Assembly (NCBI GenBank): GCA_019309815.1
Contig: JAFDFO010000165.1
Coordinates: 1 to 5,075, forward strand
Reading direction: 5' to 3'
Source: Deltaproteobacteria bacterium
Lineage (GTDB): Bacteria > Desulfobacterota > Desulfobacteria > Desulfobacterales > C00003060
Length of the DNA stretch: 5,075 nucleotides
The position numbers were made by a program, and so were the translations under genes. The notes below the pieces were generated by a model. The model searched no databases and was not told the origin of the DNA. It saw nothing but the letters and a program-made list of their open reading frames with translations. This document shows positions 1-5,075 of the stretch, in pieces (the first letter of the stretch is position 1; each line of letters begins with the position of its first letter).

Positions 1-339
1 TGCCATCCCGTACTCAATGACGTTGTAGTCCCACTGTTTGATCTGTGGCTGGTAGATCGTGAAGGTTCCTTCGTCATTTTGAATGCTCCGCGGCCAACCC
101 AATGCACGCTCTCTGGCCGCTCTCGCTACCCAATCAGGGGGCACACCGTGCTTGTCCGCCTTTTCTGATTCATTCGTCCTGGTATCCGCAGACGTTTGTG
201 TCTGGTCAGCAGACGCACTTGCTGTGTCGTTCTCACTGGCCGCGTGTAGCGCTGGTGTCCAGGAAAACAAGGAGAAAAGCCAGACACCGAGCAGTATGGT
301 GCTAAGATTCCTTTTCATGCTCTTTAACATCACACGCAT
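1..339 (-). CDS. Exported protein of unknown function, N-terminal 113 residues (C-terminus outside window)
   Basis: This open frame runs without a stop from an ATG at 339 to the left edge. Residues 1-33 form a signal peptide: a basic start (MRVMLKSMKR), a hydrophobic core (about residues 11-28) and a likely signal peptidase I site after LHA at 33. Residues 35-63 are rich in Ser, Thr, Ala, Asp and Glu, which suggests a flexible linker. A more conserved-looking segment follows from about 65, with GWPRSIQ, a Gly-Thr-Phe-Thr strand, the motif IYQPQIKQW and YNVIEYGMA. I recall the WPR...YQPQ..W pattern from uncharacterised exported bacterial proteins, sometimes labelled carbohydrate-binding; I do not assign that function. 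The start lies 14 bases after the pyk stop. GGGAAGG sits 3 bases before the ATG, so the nearby in-frame GTG at 333 or ATG at 330 are also possible starts. Co-transcription with pyk is likely. The product should be periplasmic or outside the cell. Confidence 0.75.
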   Translation of the reverse strand, partial: MRVMLKSMKRNLSTILLGVWLFSLFSWTPALHAASENDTASASADQTQTSADTRTNESEKADKHGVPPDWVARAARERALGWPRSIQNDEGTFTIYQPQIKQWDYNVIEYGMA

Positions 340-353
340 CGTCCTTCCCTGCT

Positions 354-1784
354 TCACGGAAGACTAAGATCGATCAGTTCCATACGGTTGTTTGCCTCAG
401 GATTGGCTGGCGAGGGGCCTTCTGTGAGGACGACGAGGTGCCCTTTTATCCCTTGCGATTCCAACCACTTTCGGGCAAAGGGCTTCCAGTCCTCCGGGTG
501 TTCAGGCTCATGAACGGGGCACACCCCGTAGGAGAATTGGAGCCCTTGACATGTCGTCTCTTTCGGACTCACGGCAGTGATCCAGACCGGGAGCCTGAAC
601 CGGGCGATCATCCTGGCTGTATATCCACTATGAGTGGGCACGATCACAGCAGCAGGCGAGACCCGTTCCAGGGTGTTCTGGACACTCAGCGTGATCAAAT
701 CCGTTAGGCCCACATCGCCGTCGCGTTCGTATGTCTTCAGGGCTTCCTGCAAGCGGTACCCGGGCCGATTGGGCTCAATGGCTGCGGCGATCTGGGCGAG
801 CATGTACACGGCTTCCACGGGATACTTGCCCATGGCTGACTCGCCGGAAAGCATGACGCAGTCTGTGCCGTCAAGGATGGCATTGGCCACATCCGTGGCT
901 TCAGCGCGTGTGGGTCGGCGGTTATTGATCATGGATTCAAGCATTTGCGTGGCCGTGATGATCGGTTTCCCCAGTATGACCGCCTGCTGCATCAATCGTT
1001 TTTGAACAACTGCGATCTCCTGGATAGGTATTTCCACGCCAAGGTCGCCGCGTGCGATCATAACGCCGTCGGCGGCCTCGAGGATCGCCTCAATATGGTC
1101 GAGTGCTCCGGCGCGTTCGATCTTGGCGATGATGAATGGATTGTGACCCAGAGCTGTAGCAGCATCTCGAACAGCGTGAATATCTGATGCCGTCTCCACA
1201 AACGACTGACTGACGGCATCCACCCCCTGTTCCGCGGCGAATTTCAGGCACTCGTGGTCATGATCGGTGAATGCGCTGATACCGAGATCAATGCCCGGTA
1301 AATTCAAGCCTTTACGGGAGCTCAGTACGCCACCCACTCTTACTTCACAGTGCACGTCTCGCCCTTCCACCTTTTCAACCCGCAGCTCGATGATACCATC
1401 ATTAAGGAACAGCCTGTCCCCGGCTTTCACAGCTTCCGGCAGGCGCGGGAAGCTCACAGAAACCCTGCTGGCATCGCCAACAATGTCTTCAGTGGTCAGG
1501 GAGAACAGGTCACCCGGCTTCAACTCCACAGGCTCCTCTGCCAATTGGCCGATGCGCATCTTGGGGCCGGGCAGGTCAGCCATGATCGCCACCCGGCGGC
1601 CAGTCGCCAGGGCCGCAGCACGGACATTGGCAATCACCTTTTCATGCCCTGAGAAATCCCCATGGGAGAAGTTGAGACGGGCAATGTTCATGCCGGCCCT
1701 GATCATTTGTTCAATGATCTCAGGAGATTCGGATGCTGGCCCAATGGTGCAGACAATCTTGGTCTTGTTGGATGGAAGAGTCAT
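354..1784 (-). CDS. pyk: Pyruvate kinase
   Basis: This cytoplasmic glycolytic enzyme converts phosphoenolpyruvate and ADP to pyruvate and ATP. The 476 residues match the usual bacterial length (about 470-480 without the extra C-terminal domain). Family motifs are in order: KTKIVCTIGPAS (7-18), NIARLNFSHG (33-42, first part of the TIM barrel and nucleotide site), ADLPGPKMRIG (69-79, entering the B domain), the B domain to about 167, and KIERAGALD (221-229), with Lys221 and Glu223 as the expected catalytic and metal residues. IARGDLGVEIP (243-253) supplies the metal-binding Asp247. TATQMLESM (277-285) and the RPTRAEATDVANAILDG segment follow, then the alpha/beta C-terminal domain. No key residue is missing. 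The ATG at 1784 puts the first motif at the normal distance from the N-terminus. Its ribosome site is weak (only AAAGAA nearby, with GAGGGGG about 20 bases upstream). An exported protein gene starts 14 bases downstream. Confidence 0.97.
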   Translation of the reverse strand: MTLPSNKTKIVCTIGPASESPEIIEQMIRAGMNIARLNFSHGDFSGHEKVIANVRAAALATGRRVAIMADLPGPKMRIGQLAEEPVELKPGDLFSLTTEDIVGDASRVSVSFPRLPEAVKAGDRLFLNDGIIELRVEKVEGRDVHCEVRVGGVLSSRKGLNLPGIDLGISAFTDHDHECLKFAAEQGVDAVSQSFVETASDIHAVRDAATALGHNPFIIAKIERAGALDHIEAILEAADGVMIARGDLGVEIPIQEIAVVQKRLMQQAVILGKPIITATQMLESMINNRRPTRAEATDVANAILDGTDCVMLSGESAMGKYPVEAVYMLAQIAAAIEPNRPGYRLQEALKTYERDGDVGLTDLITLSVQNTLERVSPAAVIVPTHSGYTARMIARFRLPVWITAVSPKETTCQGLQFSYGVCPVHEPEHPEDWKPFARKWLESQGIKGHLVVLTEGPSPANPEANNRMELIDLSLP

Positions 1785-1824
1785 GATTCTTTGCTAACTA
1801 ACCCCCTCATTTCATGAAAGCATG

Positions 1825-1843
1825 CCCTGCCCGGAGGGGCGGG
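1825..1843 (-). promoter_or_regulatory. GC-rich hairpin in the pyk leader
   Basis: The inverted repeat GCCC / GGGC closes a 4-base loop. It is extended past one mismatch by a CC/GG pair. It lies 41-59 bases before the pyk start codon, within the leader expected from the promoter at 1900-1928. A 10-bp palindrome, TTTCATGAAA, lies next to it at 1810-1819. No T-run follows on the pyk strand, so it is not a standard terminator. A role in mRNA stability or start-site access is possible but unproven. Confidence 0.3.
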
Positions 1844-1899
1844 AAGCTTTACTTTGGCCATGTACAATCAAACACCTTGTCGCTGGAGACACAATGGGG

Positions 1900-1928
1900 T
1901 GAATACTGTATTTCTGTATCAGAAACAA
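1900..1928 (-). promoter_or_regulatory. Candidate sigma-70 promoter for pyk with an embedded palindromic operator
   Basis: Reading toward pyk, TTGTTT (1928-1923) and TATTCA (1905-1900) are separated by 17 bases. This would place transcription start near 1893 and give a leader of about 110 bases. The spacer contains a 15-bp palindrome, TTTCTG-TAT-CAGAAA on the plus strand (1911-1925), which overlaps the -35 box. A protein bound there would block RNA polymerase. GTATTTC also occurs three times in the region (near 1908, 1929 and 1940). The -35 match is moderate, so the promoter is an inference. The palindrome is seen directly. Confidence 0.4.
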
Positions 1929-2013
1929 TGTATTTCCAGGTATTTCACGCGATTTTCCGGCTCATAAGCTCTGCCGGGACGCTGAACCCCTGGGACTGCA
2001 CCAGACTTTAGTC

Positions 2014-2042
2014 TTGACATTTTTGCGTTTTGATAGTATATC
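2014..2042 (+). promoter_or_regulatory. Strong-looking sigma-70 promoter pointing away from pyk
   Basis: A perfect TTGACA -35 box (2014-2019), a 17-base spacer and TATATC (2037-2042) are present on the plus strand. Transcription would start near 2049. There is no convincing reading frame downstream. The transcript would instead enter a hairpin and a terminator-like structure. Its purpose could be a small RNA, or it could be a promoter left over from a lost gene. Confidence 0.45.
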
Positions 2043-2046
2043 CCCT

Positions 2047-2134
2047 CCGACAGTCTTGGTTATCTGTCGGTGTCTCATCCCATGCCTCTGAGGGTTGTGG
2101 ATTATCCCTTCCTTTGGAGGCTTTTCTTTTTCTG
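2047..2134 (+). ncRNA. Candidate small RNA of about 85 nt, unknown family
   Basis: The segment lies directly after the promoter at 2014-2042. It opens with a perfect 7-bp stem, CCGACAG (2047-2053) pairing with CTGTCGG (2064-2070) around a 10-base loop. It ends with CTTCC-TTT-GGAGG (2108-2120) followed by a T-rich tract, CTTTTCTTTTTC, which resembles a Rho-independent terminator. A longer alternative stem can form from GCCTC (2084-2088) with GAGGC (2117-2121), supported by GGG/CCC inside. I recognise no known RNA family. The segment also contains the left 19-bp arm of the inverted repeat at 2066-2426, so the structures may belong to a mobile element end. The first stem begins at about the predicted start site, so its 5' strand may be partly missing from the RNA. 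Confidence 0.25.
2066..2084 (+). repeat. Left 19-bp terminal inverted repeat
   Basis: This is the left copy of the exact 19-base repeat, facing inward. The core TGTCTCA (2071-2077) recurs at 2385-2391 in the same direction and at 2415-2421 inverted. If the true end is at this core, the element begins TG and ends CA, as many insertion sequences do. Confidence 0.75.
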
Positions 2135-2151
2135 GTTCTTCTCCAATTGAC

Positions 2152-2236
2152 TTGGACCCATCGACCCCTTGGATCCTTCAGTAGTTTTTAAAGCATTTCA
2201 CTCGACCCCTTGAATCCTTGACCCCTTGGACCCTTT
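2152..2236. repeat. Two clusters of degenerate octamer repeats (TTGGACCC / TCGACCCC type)
   Basis: Cluster one (2152-2178) reads as TTGGACCC, TCGACCCC and TTGGATCC with small interruptions. Cluster two (2202-2236) reads TCGACCCC, TTGAATCC, TTGACCCC, TTGGACCC, then TTTG. The 23 bases between them are AT-rich and non-repetitive. The units are about 8 bases long and vary mostly at two or three positions. I recall similar tracts between genes in sulfate-reducing Deltaproteobacteria. They lie in the middle of the 2066-2426 element, where a transposase gene would be expected. Confidence 0.6.
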
Positions 2237-2318
2237 GAAATAACTCCTGCTCAATTGGAGATGACACACTTATTTTACCCTGATTAACCGCAACTAGTCG
2301 GGAGATGACGCGTTTTTC

Positions 2319-2347
2319 TTGACCTCGGCCTCTTCCGTGGTTATCTT
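2319..2347 (+). promoter_or_regulatory. Weak promoter-like sequence inside the right arm
   Basis: TTGACC (2319-2324), a 17-base spacer and TATCTT (2342-2347) resemble a sigma-70 promoter firing rightward, out of the element. No gene lies downstream on this strand before nadK, which is read from the other strand, so any transcript would be antisense to the end of nadK. Both boxes are imperfect. Confidence 0.2.
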
Positions 2348-2407
2348 TACACATGGTAGCAATCTGGGGCCGGTGGCGACATTATGTCTCACCGCACCTA
2401 TTATAGA

Positions 2408-2426
2408 CATGGGATGAGACACCGAC
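2408..2426 (-). repeat. Right 19-bp terminal inverted repeat
   Basis: This is the exact complement of 2066-2084, facing inward. The next 140 bases out to the nadK stop (2427-2566) hold no gene or clear terminator that I can support. They contain only a short direct repeat of CCGTGGG. Confidence 0.75.
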
Positions 2427-2566
2427 CTCGGCTCCGGATCTACCAATCATTCCTGCCAGTTAATCCGCTTTTTCCTCAATTTTGCAGCGCACGAATCCAA
2501 ATCTTTTTCTGCCGTTGTTTTACGTCGAATGCCGTGGGGTTACCGTGGGAAGGGGCCAATAGTCGA

Positions 2567-3424
2567 TTATCGTCCGCCCCACCTCAGCTTGTCTTTCAGG
2601 ACGTGGTAGTAGTGCAGGTCAGTTGGCCTGAGCATCTGAATGGTGTGGCTGGCCTTTTCAATGACAATCGAATCCTGGTGTGTAACGTGGAGCCCTACCT
2701 GGCCGTCAAAAGTCAGGAAAACCGGCACATCACGCTCTTCCAGGCTGATTCTGATGGTGGCGGTCTCAGGGAGGACCAGGGGTCGAACGGTCAGGGTAAA
2801 GGGACAGATAGGGGTCATGATGATCGTCTTGAGCGAGGGATAGATGATCGGCCCGCCTGCTGACAGTGAATACGCGGTCGACCCAGTGGGTGTTGCCACG
2901 ATCAGACCATCGGCCTTGAAGGTGGTCAGGTAGTCGTCGTCAATATAGGTCCTGATGTGAACTGTACGGGCCAGCGCGTCCTTGTTGATTACAACATCGT
3001 TGAGGACGGTCTGGCAGACAATCTGTTTACCATCCTGCAGGACTTTTGCAGTCAGCAAGATCCTTTCTTCAGTGGTAAAAGCCCCCTTTACGATATCTTC
3101 CATGACAGGGAAGAGGTGCTCAACCGAGGACTCGGTCAGGAAGCCAAACGCGCCGAGGTTCATTCCCAGAACCGGGACACCCGCATCCTGTATCCATCGA
3201 ACAGCGCTCAGGAAGGTTCCGTCGCCTCCAAGTACGACAACGCAGGAGAGGTCCGAAGGGGCCTTTGGAATGTTTTCGACCAGACACTCTTTGGAAGTGA
3301 TGGGTGCGGGAACGTTCTGCTTGCAGACAACCTCAATCCCCTTTGCCTTCAGCCAGGCTTCCAGTTCCCTGGCCTTGGCCATGGCCTCGTCCTGCGCTTT
3401 TACGAAGATGCCGATGCGTTTCAT
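2567..3424 (-). CDS. nadK: NAD kinase (polyphosphate/ATP-NAD kinase)
   Basis: This cytoplasmic enzyme phosphorylates NAD to NADP, the only de novo source of NADP in bacteria. The 285 residues fit the family (about 280-300). The N-terminal Rossmann-like domain carries the GGDGT signature (66-70, with catalytic Asp68). It is followed by GMNLGAFGFLTE (87-98), LNDVVI (141-146, NAD ribose/nicotinamide contacts), KADGLIVATPTGSTAYSLSAGGP (170-192, the second signature) and TFDGQ (238-242) in the C-terminal beta domain. Nothing essential is missing. The start at ATG 3424 is well supported: GGAGGAG lies 2-4 bases upstream and the MKRIGIF opening is typical. The 294-base gap to fabH and the 782-base gap to pyk suggest that it is its own transcription unit, possibly using the promoter-like sequence at 3490-3517. 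I see no clear terminator. Confidence 0.96.
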   Translation of the reverse strand: MKRIGIFVKAQDEAMAKARELEAWLKAKGIEVVCKQNVPAPITSKECLVENIPKAPSDLSCVVVLGGDGTFLSAVRWIQDAGVPVLGMNLGAFGFLTESSVEHLFPVMEDIVKGAFTTEERILLTAKVLQDGKQIVCQTVLNDVVINKDALARTVHIRTYIDDDYLTTFKADGLIVATPTGSTAYSLSAGGPIIYPSLKTIIMTPICPFTLTVRPLVLPETATIRISLEERDVPVFLTFDGQVGLHVTHQDSIVIEKASHTIQMLRPTDLHYYHVLKDKLRWGGR

Positions 3425-3477
3425 GGCTCCTCCAACTTGATGAGAACCTTGAGATGCTGCATGAGGATCACAGAGTC

Positions 3478-3704
3478 AAATCCGAAATCCGAATATCGAA
3501 ATACGTACTGTTTTCAAGGCGCGAGCCGCAAACAATGACCAAATGATCGAAATTCAAATGACCTAAACACAAAGAACTATTGTCTAAGGGCACACCGCCT
3601 TCTTGGACATTTAGTCATTGGAATTGGCGGCTTTCGTCTTGAAGACTTTATGAAAATTGTTTCAAAATTCGATATTCAGTATTCGATATTCGCCATTCGT
3701 ATTT
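3478..3704. repeat. Fold-back (palindromic) intergenic repeat of about 227 bp
   Basis: This fills most of the gap between fabH and nadK. The left arm at 3478-3498 (AAATCCG twice, then AATATCG) pairs with the right arm at 3684-3704 with 17 of 21 matches. A second, inner pair is AATGACCAAATG (3534-3545) with the complement of 3608-3619, 11 of 12 matching. A third pair is CCGCC (3595-3599) with GGCGG (3626-3630). The right side is also three tandem 14-base units beginning TTCGATATTC, TTCGATATTC and TTCGTATTTT (3668-3709). I recall similar AATGACCAAATG / TTCGATATTCG fold-backs scattered between genes in environmental Deltaproteobacteria genomes. It encodes no convincing protein. It ends 14 bases from the fabH stop and might fold in the fabH transcript 3' end. 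Confidence 0.55.
3490..3517 (-). promoter_or_regulatory. Possible nadK promoter within the fold-back repeat
   Basis: Reading toward nadK, TTGAAA (3517-3512), a 16-base spacer and TATTCG (3495-3490) form a plausible sigma-70 promoter. It would give a leader of about 60 bases. The -10 box is part of the left arm of the fold-back repeat, so the repeat may supply this promoter. The match is moderate. Confidence 0.3.
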
Positions 3705-3718
3705 TCCCAGGTCTCCGG

Positions 3719-4708
3719 TTATTCCCACCGAACAAAAGCGCTGGCCCAGGTCAAGCCTCCGCCAAATGCCGCAAGTATAATGTTGTCACCGGGTTGTATT
3801 TGTCCAGAGCGTACCGCCTGATCCAGGGCGAGGGGTACGGTGGCTGCTGAACTGTTGCCGTATTTTTCTATGTTCACAAAGACTTTCTCAGTTGGGACTT
3901 TCAGCCTCCCGGCAAGGGCGTTGATGATTCTCAGGTTGGCCTGGTGAGGGATGATGAGATCCACATCAGAAACGCTGAACCCGTTAGAAGCGGCGGCCTC
4001 CTCACACGCTTCGGCAAACCGCTTCACGGCTACCTTAAAGGTCTTGTTCGCATCAACCATCCTCAGGGCATGGAGCCCCTTCTCAAGGCTTTCCTGACAG
4101 ATTGGTGTCGTTGCTGACCCGCCACCGGGCAGAAGCAAATTTTCGCCGGCAGAGCCATCGGAGTGAATGTGAGTCGACAGGATTTCGGCCCCGGTGTCGG
4201 ACTTCTTAACGATCGCGGCACCTGATGCGTCACCCCAGAGGATGCAGCTTCCACGGTCTCCCCAGTTCACAGTTCGGCTGATGACCTCGGAGGCGACCAC
4301 CAGGGCGTTATCGTATTGGCCGTTTTTGAGGTATTGCTCCGCATTTGATAGACCGAATATGAAACCCGAACATGCTGCTGTCAAGTCATAGGAGACGGCG
4401 TTCGTTGCCCCCAGTTTGGCCTGAAGCCAGTTTGCCGCCGCAGGACAACTGGTGTCGGGCGTGATGGTGGCTAAGATGATCATGTCAAGCTCTTCGGGGG
4501 CCATGTTGGCGGCTTCAAGGGCTTTCATGGAAGCCTCTTTGGCCAGGTCCGAGACTGCTTGCTCGGGATCGGCAATGCGGCGCTCTCTGATGCCCGTCCT
4601 CTTCATGATCCATTCGTCGGACGTGTCTACCCTCTTAGCAATTTCATCATTCGTAAGAACGTTCGGGGGAACGTAGGAGCCGGTCCCTACAATCCTGATA
4701 GGTGCCAT
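3719..4708 (-). CDS. fabH: Beta-ketoacyl-ACP synthase III
   Basis: This enzyme starts type II fatty-acid synthesis by condensing an acyl-CoA (usually acetyl-CoA) with malonyl-ACP in the cytoplasm. With the ATG at 4708 the protein has 329 residues, close to the family norm. The thiolase-fold catalytic triad is intact: Cys113 in DLTAACSGF (108-116), His255 in PHQANLRII (254-262) and Asn285 in KYGNSSAA (282-289). Trp33 and Arg37 in DEWIMKRTGI, and Arg152 in DRG, match CoA-binding positions of the E. coli enzyme. GGGLTWAS lies near the C-terminus. A longer frame begins at TTG 4747, but it has no ribosome site and adds 13 non-conserved residues. The 4708 start has AGAGG 11 bases upstream and the usual IRIVGTGSYVP opening. 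The usual neighbours plsX and rpmF are not present upstream. Confidence 0.96.
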   Translation of the reverse strand: MAPIRIVGTGSYVPPNVLTNDEIAKRVDTSDEWIMKRTGIRERRIADPEQAVSDLAKEASMKALEAANMAPEELDMIILATITPDTSCPAAANWLQAKLGATNAVSYDLTAACSGFIFGLSNAEQYLKNGQYDNALVVASEVISRTVNWGDRGSCILWGDASGAAIVKKSDTGAEILSTHIHSDGSAGENLLLPGGGSATTPICQESLEKGLHALRMVDANKTFKVAVKRFAEACEEAAASNGFSVSDVDLIIPHQANLRIINALAGRLKVPTEKVFVNIEKYGNSSAATVPLALDQAVRSGQIQPGDNIILAAFGGGLTWASAFVRWE

Positions 4709-4804
4709 CGCAAGTCTAACCTCTGAGCTACCCTGACGTGTCCTCAAGGGAGAGGAAGAAGACGAAGAGTCTCTTTGTGGCCGGGTTTTCCCTTTACCCG
4801 TAAG

Positions 4805-4833
4805 TTTATATTATCTATATCTTTTTGTGTCAA
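4805..4833 (-). promoter_or_regulatory. Near-consensus sigma-70 promoter for fabH
   Basis: Reading toward fabH, TTGACA (4833-4828), an AT-rich spacer of exactly 17 bases and TATAAA (4810-4805) are present. Transcription would start near 4798 and give a leader of about 90 bases before the ATG at 4708. An inverted repeat CGGGT/ACCCG (4782-4800) lies around the start point. This is the best promoter match in the window. It fits fabH being the first gene of its unit here. Confidence 0.65.
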
Positions 4834-4860
4834 ATGTAAAACACACAGGTTATACGGAAC

Positions 4861-5075
4861 GCCGTTGCACCTGGCAAAACGGACAGCATTTTCGGAAAGA
4901 AGGGAGTCCGGCAGGTCGATCGGAACTCGGGTGTTGTTCGTGGTGCAAAACGCTATGGCGGTCCTTTCCACTGCAAACTATGGCTATGTGCTGGAAACAG
5001 GGAAAATCGTTCTGGAGGGAGACGGGGCTGCTTTGCTGGATGATCCTGAGGTGAGGAAGGCGTATCTTGGAGAAT
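4861..5075 (+). pseudogene. livF: Remnant of a branched-chain amino-acid ABC transporter ATP-binding protein (C-terminal end only)
   Basis: From 4931 the frame gives VLFVVQNAMAVLSTANYG, then YVLETGKIVLEGD and AALLDDPEVRKAYLGE. It aligns without gaps to the C-terminal end of LivF, the cytoplasmic ATPase that energises uptake of Leu/Ile/Val or related amides. The family motif VEQN is VVQN here, a Glu-to-Val change in the switch region. Upstream, the similarity appears to continue in another frame (4888-4929: IFGKKGVRQVDRNS), which suggests a frameshift close to 4930. The Walker A, signature and Walker B regions (about the first 150 residues) are absent: upstream sequence is the fabH promoter on the other strand. 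The fragment extends to or beyond the window edge with no stop seen. It is most likely a rearrangement remnant. A chimeric assembly is the alternative. Confidence 0.7.

Larger units (their letters stand above)
2066..2426. mobile_element. MITE-like or emptied insertion sequence bounded by perfect 19-bp inverted repeats
   Basis: The sequence GTCGGTGTCTCATCCCATG occurs at 2066-2084 on the plus strand, and its exact complement occurs at 2408-2426. Nested inside is a second perfect inverted repeat, TCTCCAATTGA (2140-2150) with TCAATTGGAGA (2251-2261). The right arm also holds two direct copies of GGAGATGAC (2257-2265 and 2301-2309) and an imperfect palindrome (2372-2393). Several spaced binding-site-like repeats near an end are typical of insertion sequences such as the IS21 group. 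Reading inward from the right end there is a TATAAT (2405-2400) and later CAGGAG, like the start of a transposase gene, but no transposase frame follows. I could not identify target-site duplications. The flanks outside the 19-mers do not match. The calls of mobility and family are inferences; the repeats are seen directly. Confidence 0.5.

Noticed and set aside
1814..2011. Plus-strand open frame of 65 codons between pyk and the repeat element
   Set aside because: It overlaps the pyk leader and promoter, has no recognisable motif or good ribosome site, and fits chance.
2152..2236. Possible CRISPR-like repeat array
   Set aside because: Units are only about 8 bases, degenerate and contiguous, with no regular unique spacers and no cas genes.
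2384..2863. Plus-strand open frame of 159 codons over the nadK 3' end
   Set aside because: It is mostly antisense to nadK and begins in the right arm of the repeat element. The protein has no recognisable features.
3640..3660. GTCTTGAAGAC palindrome as a fabH terminator
   Set aside because: The loop would be too short for a stable hairpin and no T-run follows on the fabH strand.
4715..4740. tRNA-like D-arm sequence (GGGTAGCTCAGAGGTTAGA on the minus strand)
   Set aside because: The D stem does not close, and no anticodon arm, T arm or acceptor stem can be built around it.
4708..4747. Extended fabH N-terminus from TTG at 4747
   Set aside because: The extra 13 residues do not resemble the family, and the TTG has no Shine-Dalgarno sequence. 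The ATG at 4708 gives the standard opening.
4744..4971. Minus-strand open frame of 75 codons just upstream of fabH
   Set aside because: It starts at GTG with no ribosome site, runs antisense to the livF remnant and straight through the fabH promoter, and shows no family motif.

Overview
The window suggests a Gram-negative, probably anaerobic bacterium of the Desulfobacterota (Deltaproteobacteria) type. The protein sequences look like that group's. So do the two kinds of intergenic repeat: runs of CGACCCCTTGGATCC-like octamers, and a fold-back element of TTCGATATTC-like units. This placement is from memory and not from a search.

Three complete housekeeping genes lie on the minus strand, in transcription order fabH (4708-3719), nadK (3424-2567) and pyk (1784-354). 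They are beta-ketoacyl-ACP synthase III, NAD kinase and pyruvate kinase. A fourth minus-strand gene begins 14 bases after pyk and runs off the left edge. It encodes an exported protein of unknown function and is probably co-transcribed with pyk. On the plus strand, the last 200 bases hold the C-terminal end of a livF-type branched-chain amino-acid ABC transporter ATPase. It has no N-terminal part and carries an apparent frameshift, so it looks like a gene remnant next to the fabH promoter.

The spaces between genes are the unusual part. The 782 bases between nadK and pyk contain: a candidate pyk promoter with a 15-bp palindrome between its -35 and -10 boxes; a consensus-like plus-strand promoter followed by a hairpin and a terminator-like structure (possible small RNA); and a 361-bp structure bounded by perfect 19-bp inverted repeats, with a nested 11-bp inverted repeat and a repeated 9-mer, which looks like an emptied insertion sequence or MITE. 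The middle of that structure holds degenerate octamer repeats. The 294 bases between fabH and nadK are mostly a second, unrelated 227-bp fold-back repeat that may supply the nadK promoter.

The three enzymes do not form one pathway. FabH starts fatty-acid synthesis, NadK makes the NADP(H) pool that the synthesis consumes, and pyruvate kinase supplies pyruvate and ATP. The usual fabH neighbours (plsX, rpmF) are absent from this window, and the wide repeat-filled gaps suggest separate transcription units brought together by rearrangement. I see no defence system, CRISPR array, tRNA or rRNA.
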